Shown: piece after piece, positions 1 to 5,750 of the stretch | How positions within the stretch are numbered: position 1 is the stretch's first letter | Layout of the letters: the number at the start of each line of letters is the position of its first letter | NCBI GenBank assembly: GCA_020720705.1 | Contig: DYOJ01000025.1 | Span: forward strand, 1 to 11,832 | Direction of reading: 5' to 3' | Source of the DNA: Acetofilamentum sp. | Lineage (GTDB): Bacteria; Bacteroidota; Bacteroidia; Bacteroidales; JAADGE01 | Length of the DNA stretch: 11,832 nt | Made by a program: the position numbers and the translations under genes | Notes under the pieces: model-generated | Told to the model about the DNA's origin: nothing | Seen by the model: only the letters and a program-made list of their open reading frames with translations | Databases searched by the model: none

Positions 1-61
1 TATGTAATAGATTATCAGTTAATTACTTTAAATCGAAAACTCAACTATCCTCAGTTTTAGT

Positions 62-80
62 ATAGATTGTTTCAATCTAT
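62..80 (-). terminator. Hairpin at the end of the kinase gene, possible terminator
   Basis: A perfect 8-bp inverted repeat (62-69 pairs with 73-80) closes on a 3-nt loop, and the TAG stop of the kinase gene lies inside the stem. It could end the three-gene minus-strand operon. Against this, the stem is AT-rich with only two G-C pairs and no T-tract follows on the minus strand. On the plus strand four T's do follow the stem (80-83), so it could also serve a convergent gene entering from outside the window. The repeat is seen directly; the terminator role is inferred. Confidence 0.3.
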
Positions 81-1801
81 TTTGGTTGCGTATAAAAATT
101 CAACATACGTTCTTCGTGATTGTATTGGTATAAAACTCGTTCGTCTGTATTGATTTTATTGACGATAATTGCATCGGTTTTCAAATAGTTAAATTTGCGT
201 AATTCTTTTTTACTGTCTGTTCCGGAGGGAGCGTTTGTGGTTTCGCCCAAAAACCACCTGCTGCCTTTGGGACCGCTGAGGGCAGTGTAAATTTTAACAG
301 GTTCTGTAAAATCAACCGTAAAATATTCATCTTTTTCGCCGAACAACAGTAAAAGTCGGTAGGCTGCGCTGTCCGTTTTTTGAAGTACACAGACAAAATC
401 TTGTATCGTATCGTTATCAAAATCGCCGTAAGTGAGGGTGTTGGGTTCGTAAATTTTATACGGGGCTGCAACAATACCCCATTGCGGTGTGTTTTGGGCA
501 AAAAGATTGTTTTCTAAAAAATAGTTTTTCAGTCGTAATTTGAAATAGGACGATATTTCTGAGCCGGCATAACTATTTTGCAGGATTGAATTAATTTGTT
601 TGTATGAATGTTCGTCGCAAAGGTCAATATTTCTTACAAAGCCGGCTGTATTTCTTAAACTATAGGCTTTTTGGTATGATTTATCAGGAGTCGGTTTTCC
701 GATGAGTTTTACAGTTTCGCCGTAATTCAGATGTTCCAATTCCGGAGCATTTATGGTATCGGCGGCAAACATAACTGTATTCCCGGCAAGCACTCGGCGC
801 ATCTCTTTGCGTGTCAGAAAATAAACGCCGGCAATTATCATCGCTGCAAATAATATTGAAGACAATAATAAGGTCAGTTTTTGGACAAAATTAGTATCGA
901 ATCGAGGTGTTATTATCTCTAATTCAGAAACTTCAATGATTTTTGTTTTTAGGCTTACCGATGCGTTTTTCAGGCTTTTTTTTTGTCCGGATAGGAGCGC
1001 AAAACTAAATTCATCACAGGATTGATATCTGTCTAAGGGTTTTTTCTGTGTTGCTTTCTTAATAATTGTTCGCATTTTTTCGGATACGCCGACATAAAAC
1101 AGTTTTGGGTCAGGAAAATCTTCGTTTACTATTTTATTGTAAATATCATATTCGCTCTGATTTCTGTCATAAGGATATTGTCCCGTAAGCATTTGAAACA
1201 GAGTTGCTCCCAGCGAGTAGATGTCGGAACGTCTGTCAAGTACTTGACCTCGAACTTGTTGCGGACTCATAAAAATTGTAGTTCCGACTTTTGAGCCGTC
1301 TTTTGTAAATGTCGGGCTGTTTTGGTCTATGGATTTTGCAATACCGAAATCAATAACTTTAACATTATCGTCGGCAGTGATGATAAAATTCCCGGGTTTA
1401 ATATCGCGGTGCAAAATATTTTTAGAATGTATATGTGCGATAGCATCCAAGATTTGCAGCATCAATTTGACGGCTTTGCTTTCCGGCATAGGTCCGGTAA
1501 TTTCGTCAATATAATTATCAAGTGTTTGACCTTCAACAAGTTCGGTGATAAGGAAATAACCAAATTCGTTTTCTACATAATCGTATAAGGCAATGATATT
1601 GGGGTGGTTAAGCTTTGACAATAAAAGTGCCTCATTTTTAAAGCGTTCAATATACATCGGATTGGTTGCCAATACCGGATTGAGCATTTTAACGGCAGCT
1701 TTGCGTTTGAGCTTTCGATGAACGCCCAGATATACTGTGGACATGCCGCCTTTGTCCACGATTTCGTCAATTTCGTAATCGTTTATCAGGTTTCCTATCA
1801 T
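77..1801 (-). CDS. Membrane-anchored PknB-type Ser/Thr protein kinase with SH3-like sensor region
   Basis: A 574-residue Hanks-type Ser/Thr kinase that should phosphorylate proteins in the cytoplasm in response to a signal outside the inner membrane. Residues 9-270 are the kinase domain: ATP lysine K38, helix-C E57, HRD at 131-133 with K135 and N138, DFG at 151-153, SDIYSLG at 192-198 and R258. T164, T166, T174 and T175 in the activation segment are candidate autophosphorylation sites. A single membrane helix spans about 309-329. Outside it, 340-395 has an SH3b-like pattern (LNYGETVKLIG, then AGFVRN), and 459-468 (GDFDNDTIQD) looks like a VCBS/EF-hand calcium loop. Three positions deviate from the family: the first glycine of the Gly-rich loop is D16, the GTP motif reads GTT, and the APE glutamate is Q181. 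All catalytic residues are intact, so activity is expected. The ATG start overlaps the PP2C stop as ATGA. It is the last gene of the FHA-PP2C-kinase operon. Its substrates are unknown; the FHA protein is the obvious candidate. Confidence 0.95.
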   Translation of the reverse strand: MIGNLINDYEIDEIVDKGGMSTVYLGVHRKLKRKAAVKMLNPVLATNPMYIERFKNEALLLSKLNHPNIIALYDYVENEFGYFLITELVEGQTLDNYIDEITGPMPESKAVKLMLQILDAIAHIHSKNILHRDIKPGNFIITADDNVKVIDFGIAKSIDQNSPTFTKDGSKVGTTIFMSPQQVRGQVLDRRSDIYSLGATLFQMLTGQYPYDRNQSEYDIYNKIVNEDFPDPKLFYVGVSEKMRTIIKKATQKKPLDRYQSCDEFSFALLSGQKKSLKNASVSLKTKIIEVSELEIITPRFDTNFVQKLTLLLSSILFAAMIIAGVYFLTRKEMRRVLAGNTVMFAADTINAPELEHLNYGETVKLIGKPTPDKSYQKAYSLRNTAGFVRNIDLCDEHSYKQINSILQNSYAGSEISSYFKLRLKNYFLENNLFAQNTPQWGIVAAPYKIYEPNTLTYGDFDNDTIQDFVCVLQKTDSAAYRLLLLFGEKDEYFTVDFTEPVKIYTALSGPKGSRWFLGETTNAPSGTDSKKELRKFNYLKTDAIIVNKINTDERVLYQYNHEERMLNFYTQPK

Positions 1802-2886
1802 TTGTCGGGCGAATTTTTAATCAAACATTTTTCATCAATTCTGTAAAAAAGCCTTTGGTGTTTCGCATTGTCGGATAAGCTGTCCGGACGACAGCCTGTC
1901 AGTTTGTATAGTTGCTCGGGGGCAAGTCCGAAACTTGTAATAGGTTGCTTATCATCTTTTGAGAATGTTCTGCACGAGCTTGCATGGTTGGATGAATTGC
2001 GGTCGGTATTGTGCCGGATTAATCCGAAAATTACTATCAAGATAAACGCAATTCCTATAAAAATTTCTCTGAGTTTATATTTTTTGCGAATCGCTTGTTT
2101 CTGAATCACAGGTTTGTCCTGCTTATTGCCGGTATTAAAAAAGCGAACAAGTATAACCGTAATATTATCAGAGCCGCCGGCATTTTTGGCTGCGGTTACG
2201 AGGGATTCCGCCATGGCATTGAGCGAATCTTTTGCGGAAAGGATATGTCGAATTTTTTTTTCGGAAATCATACCGTTCAAACCGTCTGTACAAAGCATAA
2301 GCATGTCATTATCAAGCGGATACAACGGCTCTGTATAAATTGTTGCTTCTACGGTTTCGTATATTCCGAGAGCATTCGTGATTTCATTTCTGCGCGGATG
2401 TGTGGCGGCTTCTTTTTCCGAGATTAAGCCTGAATCAATCATTTCCCGAACAACCGAATGGTCTTTGGTTAGTTGTATCAAACTGCCGGCAGATGCTAAA
2501 TATAATCTGGAATCGCCGCAATGGGCAAAATAAACTTTTGAGTCGCGTATGAGCATCAACACAGCCGTTGTACCGGGTTTGAGTTCGTCTGACAAATGAG
2601 TAAACTCGGAGCGTATTCTTGTATTTGCAATAACTATAGCATTGTTTATAAGTTGTTTAATATCGTCATGCCAAGCTCGTTCAAACACAACCCGTATTGT
2701 TTCGGCTGCAAGTTGTGCGGCTTTTTCGCCGTGTTCGTGTCCGCCCATGCCGTCAAATACGCCGAACAAAGTTCCGTTTACGGTTTCGGCATATAAATAA
2801 TTGTCCTCATTATTTGAACGCACTAAACCGATGTCTGTCAGTTCAATGTGTTCAAAGGGGCGTATTTCTTGCGTTTTTTCTGTCAT
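1798..2886 (-). CDS. Membrane-anchored PP2C-family Ser/Thr protein phosphatase
   Basis: A 362-residue PPM/PP2C metal-dependent phosphatase, predicted to remove phosphates placed by the adjacent kinase. Residues 10-250 hold the full set of motifs: RSNNED at 23-28, DGMGG at 45-49, PGTTA at 104-108, CGDSR at 123-127, KDHS at 141-144, TDGLNG at 200-205 and GGSDNIT at 237-243. The expected metal ligands D45, D201 and D240 are present. Small bacterial PP2Cs usually end near residue 250. This one continues through a basic stretch (264-273) into a membrane helix at about 275-290 and a roughly 70-residue tail with C305, C332 and C354. By the positive-inside rule the phosphatase is cytoplasmic and the tail extracytoplasmic, where the cysteines could form a disulfide (inference). 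Both ends overlap neighbours as ATGA: its start with the FHA gene stop, its stop with the kinase start. This implies translational coupling and matched expression. Confidence 0.95.
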   Translation of the reverse strand: MTEKTQEIRPFEHIELTDIGLVRSNNEDNYLYAETVNGTLFGVFDGMGGHEHGEKAAQLAAETIRVVFERAWHDDIKQLINNAIVIANTRIRSEFTHLSDELKPGTTAVLMLIRDSKVYFAHCGDSRLYLASAGSLIQLTKDHSVVREMIDSGLISEKEAATHPRRNEITNALGIYETVEATIYTEPLYPLDNDMLMLCTDGLNGMISEKKIRHILSAKDSLNAMAESLVTAAKNAGGSDNITVILVRFFNTGNKQDKPVIQKQAIRKKYKLREIFIGIAFILIVIFGLIRHNTDRNSSNHASSCRTFSKDDKQPITSFGLAPEQLYKLTGCRPDSLSDNAKHQRLFYRIDEKCLIKNSPDK

Positions 2887-4244
2887 TGTGCATAAGTGAA
2901 ACGTGCGGATGAGATGCCGAATTGTATAAAATCTTTATCTTTCAATCTTGATTTTTCTTGAATACGTTTGCCGTTGAGCAAAGTTCCGTTTGTGCTGTTT
3001 AAGTCTTCGATATAGTAAATGTCGTTTTCAAAAGTTATTTGCGCATGAATTTGTGAAATAGTCGTATCCGGAATTGTAATTGAATTTTCGGCACTTCGTC
3101 CGATGGTTGTCGTATGGGCGGTGAGGATATATCGTTTTGTAATTTCTTTGTTGATAACATAAAACTCGGCAAAAATATTAGCTTTTTTCGCCAGAACAGC
3201 ATTATTTGGGGTTTTTGTTACGGATATTTGAGTTTTTCCGCGCTTTACCCCCCTCCAAATCAATGATATAAACACTAATACCAGCAGTCCGAACAGGATT
3301 AATAAAAATAGATTGGTGTGCGTTCCGGTTTTTTGTTGAGTTTTTTGCACAAAGTTATATTCTACCGAATCCTGACCGTAAATAAGCAAAAGTCTGTTGT
3401 TTAACATAAGACGATTTGTGTTATTGACAACTATCGTTTTCAACGAATTGTCAATACTCTGCTTTTGCAGAGCAATATCAGTCATATAATCGGTTAAGAT
3501 AGAGTTCATATCTTCGATTTTCCCGAACACATATCTGCCTCCGGAGTTTGTGCAAAGTTCTATCAGTGATTTTTCGGATGTTTCCGAAAGATGCTCGGTT
3601 ACAAAGAAATATATCGGTAAATCATTGATACGAAATTCATCATAACACGAAGCCTTAAAATTATCCACCGAGATTGAATCTGTAATAAAAATCAATGCTT
3701 TACGACTGATAGTTGTCTTTGAATCAGCAAATTGAGTGGTGATATGTTGCAAGAACGAACAGAATGTTATCGAAGTAGAATGAGGTTTGGGACGAATCTG
3801 ATGCAAAAATGTAGAAAAATAGGCTGTATCCGAACTAAACACCGGCGAGGCATAAACCGGCGGACGAACTGATGTTGTTTCATTGTTGAAAACTCCGATA
3901 TTCAGACTGTTAGGTGCATTAAAAATTTGCAATATCGGACTAAAGTTTCGTTCAAACAAACTATCGCTAAAAAGGGCATCGTTAATGACAAACATAACAT
4001 CTGTGCTGCTAAAAAAAGTGTTCTCAGAAAGTGTATCCACAAAAAAAGTGCGGGGCGTTTGATTCAGAAACAATGATAATTTTTCTTTTTGAAATTTCTC
4101 ATTCTCAAATTTCAGTACAAGAGATATTTGTTCAGAATTGTTTGATACTTCGGATTGTAAAACCGAAAAACTCTGTGCGTTTAAGTAAACAGACGGTATT
4201 GTTAAACAAACCGACCAGAAAATAATGCGTAAAATTCGTTTCAT
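2883..4244 (-). CDS. Signal peptide, degenerate vWA, membrane helix, FHA phosphothreonine-binding protein
   Basis: A 453-residue protein read from the ATG at 4244. A further 8-codon extension to a TTG at 4268 is rejected because the ATG gives a clean signal peptide (MKRILRIIFWSV..., likely cut near LNA-Q) and the -10-like box at 4266-4273 covers the TTG. Residues 25 to about 260 resemble a von Willebrand A domain: a hydrophobic strand at 82-88 (DVMFVIN), a second at 182-190 (KALIFITDS) and a third near 211-217. The metal site DxSxS is not there, with N88, A90 and F92 in its place. A membrane helix lies at about 312-330, followed by basic residues, which places the C-terminus in the cytoplasm. 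Residues 375-447 are an FHA domain with G382-R383, S397, H400 and N419-G420 intact; the usual SRxH reads SQIH. FHA domains bind phosphothreonine peptides, so it probably reads the output of the kinase encoded two genes downstream. It is the first gene of the operon. The vWA call is by pattern only and less certain than the FHA call. Confidence 0.92.
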   Translation of the reverse strand: MKRILRIIFWSVCLTIPSVYLNAQSFSVLQSEVSNNSEQISLVLKFENEKFQKEKLSLFLNQTPRTFFVDTLSENTFFSSTDVMFVINDALFSDSLFERNFSPILQIFNAPNSLNIGVFNNETTSVRPPVYASPVFSSDTAYFSTFLHQIRPKPHSTSITFCSFLQHITTQFADSKTTISRKALIFITDSISVDNFKASCYDEFRINDLPIYFFVTEHLSETSEKSLIELCTNSGGRYVFGKIEDMNSILTDYMTDIALQKQSIDNSLKTIVVNNTNRLMLNNRLLLIYGQDSVEYNFVQKTQQKTGTHTNLFLLILFGLLVLVFISLIWRGVKRGKTQISVTKTPNNAVLAKKANIFAEFYVINKEITKRYILTAHTTTIGRSAENSITIPDTTISQIHAQITFENDIYYIEDLNSTNGTLLNGKRIQEKSRLKDKDFIQFGISSARFTYAQ

Positions 4245-4265
4245 TTGAAAACCGAAAAACAAAAA

Positions 4266-4295
4266 CAAAAGTAGTAAATTTTGTTAAACATCAAC
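4266..4295 (-). promoter_or_regulatory. Candidate Bacteroidota promoter for the FHA-PP2C-kinase operon
   Basis: On the minus strand TACTTTTG (4273-4266) matches the Bacteroidota -7 consensus TAnnTTTG exactly. A GTTG (4295-4292) stands about 18 nt upstream, slightly closer than the usual 19-21 and with an imperfect -33 box. Transcription would start roughly 15 nt before the ATG at 4244, giving a very short leader. The match is seen; function is inferred. Confidence 0.42.
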
Positions 4296-4301
4296 CTTTT
4301 T

Positions 4302-4333
4302 TTTGTAATACAAATATCAATACATTATCTTTG
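4302..4333 (+). promoter_or_regulatory. Bacteroidota-type promoter of the thioredoxin gene
   Basis: TTTG at 4302-4305, then exactly 20 nt, then TATCTTTG at 4326-4333. This fits the Bacteroidota housekeeping promoter (TTTG, 19-21 nt, TAnnTTTG) in both boxes and spacing. The implied start site lies near 4340, leaving a leader of about 20 nt before the ATG at 4361. The box also rules out translation from the in-frame TTG at 4331, which falls inside it. Confidence 0.75.
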
Positions 4334-4360
4334 TGCATAAAATTTGTAAATAATATAATC

Positions 4361-4678
4361 ATGGTTATCGAAATTACTGATTCAACATTTGAACAAGAAG
4401 TACTCAAATCCGACATTCCCGTAATTATGGATTTATGGGCAGTGTGGTGCGGTCCGTGTAAAATGATTCACCCGATTTTGGAGGAATTATCAAATGAATA
4501 TGCCGGCAAAGTCAAAATTGTAAAACTTGACGTGGACAAAAACCGCGAAACGACCGCCAAATTCGGCGTACGAAATATCCCGACAGTGTTGTTTTTCAAA
4601 AACGGCGAAGTTGTTGATAAACAAGTTGGTGCAGTGCCAAAAAAGAAATTTGCCGAAAAATTGGATGCAATACTGTAG
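4361..4678 (+). CDS. trxA: Thioredoxin
   Basis: A 105-residue thioredoxin, the normal length for the family. It is a cytoplasmic protein-disulfide reductase that reduces ribonucleotide reductase, peroxiredoxins and similar partners and is itself recharged by thioredoxin reductase. The active site WCGPC occupies 29-33 (C30 and C33), buried D24 is present, and the cis-proline is in RNIPT (P74). There is no signal peptide or membrane segment. The ATG at 4361 was chosen over the upstream TTG at 4331 because the promoter covers the latter and ATG gives the canonical N-terminus (MVIEITDSTF). It has its own promoter upstream and a strong hairpin terminator 20 nt after its stop, so it is a single-gene transcript unrelated by operon structure to its neighbours. 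It is probably a housekeeping gene between two accessory units. Confidence 0.97.
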   Translation: MVIEITDSTFEQEVLKSDIPVIMDLWAVWCGPCKMIHPILEELSNEYAGKVKIVKLDVDKNRETTAKFGVRNIPTVLFFKNGEVVDKQVGAVPKKKFAEKLDAIL

Positions 4679-4697
4679 AACGTTCAGCTCATGAATC

Positions 4698-4732
4698 AAC
4701 TGTGCTGAAGTTCTGAACTTCAGCACAGTTTT
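4698..4732 (+). terminator. Strong hairpin terminator after thioredoxin
   Basis: A perfect 15-bp stem (4698-4712 with 4716-4730) encloses a 3-nt CTG loop. The 3' arm ends in TT and two more T's follow, giving a four-T tail at 4729-4732. It lies 20 nt after the trxA stop and separates trxA from the Rpn-methyltransferase-DUF58 group. The T-tract is short, but the stem is long and perfect, as is common for Bacteroidota terminators. From the end of the hairpin to 4856 I see no promoter matching the Bacteroidota consensus and no further gene. Confidence 0.8.
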
Positions 4733-4856
4733 AAACGCTAAATACCTATATGTCAGCACCTAAACGGAAAGACAATATAAAACCACAAAATTATGTATTT
4801 CATGTTTTTCAAATATCACGTTCAAATTCGAACTCGGCAATTAAAACTAAAATAGT

Positions 4857-5747
4857 ATGAAATTTGTTGATATTAAGAACGATATTGCGTTCCGTAAAAT
4901 ATTTGGAAACGAGAACAAAAAGGAGATTCTTATTTCCTTTCTTAACGCGGTTTTGAAATTAGAAAATCAAAATCGGATTACGACAATTACGATGCTGAAT
5001 CCCTTTCAATTCCCCATAATTAAAGGGCTAAAAGTTACGGTAATTGATGTAAAAGCTATTGACGAAAAAGGCAATATTTTTATTGTCGAAATGCAACTAA
5101 CCGATAAAAAAGGGTTGGATAAAAGAATACAGTATTACAGTGCAAAAGGTTATTCCTCTCAAATAGACAGCGGAGACGAATATTTAAAACTAAAGCCTAT
5201 GATTTTCATCGGAATTTTAGACTTTAAATATTTTGACAGTCCAAATTACTTATCTCGACATTTGATAATGGATTATGAAACAGGTGAGCGAAAATTTAAC
5301 GATTTAGAGTTTAATTTCATTGAATTGGAAAAATTCACAAAAGAACTGAACGAGATAGACAATTTAGTGGATAAATGGATTTATTTCATAAAAAACTCAG
5401 AAAATTTAGAAGTTACCCCCGAAAACATCAACGACTCCGGATTACTTACTGCCTACAAAGATGCTGAGAAACACAATTGGACAAAAGCCGAGTTGGAAGA
5501 CTACGAATATGCCCAAATGAGAGAACAAGACGAACGTGGTGCTATTGAATTGGCGGTTGAAAGAGCCGTTGAGAAAGCCGTTGAAATTGCAGTTGAAAAA
5601 GCAGTTGAAATTACAGTTGAGAAAGAAAAAATTGATTTTGCAAAAGAAATGATTATTGATAATGAACCGATAGAGAAAATACTAAAATATACAAAACTCG
5701 AAAGAGTAACGATTGAAAAACTTATCGAACAGCTAAAAACATTTTAA
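4857..5747 (+). CDS. Rpn-family PD-(D/E)XK nuclease / putative transposase
   Basis: A 296-residue member of the Rpn / PD-(D/E)XK family transposase group (PF12784-like). Characterised Rpn proteins are DNA endonucleases that promote RecA-independent recombination; many relatives are dispersed in bacterial genomes with no known role. The N-terminus has the family signature FVDIKNDIAFRKIFG (3-17). The nuclease core shows D64 (VIDVKA) and E78-M-Q80 (the D...ExQ variant), then RIQYYSAKGYSSQI at 90-103. The full-length C-terminus includes six Ala-Val-Glu-X units (233-256), probably helical, and a final helical segment resembling the usual end of the family. Start ATG with an A-rich leader, no Shine-Dalgarno. 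The coding sequence looks more A-rich than its neighbours, which fits a mobile gene, but I see no terminal repeats or target duplications. Its stop is 3 nt before the methyltransferase start, in the same frame. Confidence 0.93.
   Translation: MKFVDIKNDIAFRKIFGNENKKEILISFLNAVLKLENQNRITTITMLNPFQFPIIKGLKVTVIDVKAIDEKGNIFIVEMQLTDKKGLDKRIQYYSAKGYSSQIDSGDEYLKLKPMIFIGILDFKYFDSPNYLSRHLIMDYETGERKFNDLEFNFIELEKFTKELNEIDNLVDKWIYFIKNSENLEVTPENINDSGLLTAYKDAEKHNWTKAELEDYEYAQMREQDERGAIELAVERAVEKAVEIAVEKAVEITVEKEKIDFAKEMIIDNEPIEKILKYTKLERVTIEKLIEQLKTF
5553..5624 (+). repeat. 12-bp tandem repeat coding for Ala-Val-Glu-X units in the Rpn gene
   Basis: Six imperfect 12-bp units encode AVE followed by R, K, I, K, I, K (the last unit starts with T). 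A repeat of a multiple of three can change copy number without breaking the frame. In the protein it probably forms a helical spacer between the nuclease core and the C-terminal segment. Similar low-complexity stretches occur in other Rpn-family proteins. Confidence 0.8.
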
Positions 5748-5750
5748 GTT

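Noticed and set aside
77..4244. Type VI secretion regulatory module (PpkA/PppA/Fha)
   Set aside because: The three activities match, but no structural type VI secretion gene is present in the window and the domain layouts differ.
4245..4268. Eight-codon N-terminal extension of the FHA protein from TTG at 4268
   Set aside because: It lies in a likely promoter box and spoils the signal peptide; the ATG at 4244 is better.
4331..4360. Ten-codon N-terminal extension of thioredoxin from TTG at 4331
   Set aside because: The TTG lies inside the -7 promoter box and the ATG at 4361 gives the standard thioredoxin length and N-terminus.
4490..4759. Minus-strand reading frame opposite trxA and its terminator
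   Set aside because: It is antisense to a well-supported thioredoxin gene, runs through the terminator hairpin and has no recognisable domain.
4857..5747. Complete insertion sequence around the Rpn-type putative transposase
   Set aside because: I found no terminal inverted repeats or target-site duplications flanking the gene; the strong palindrome at 4698-4730 is a local hairpin after trxA without a partner on the other side.
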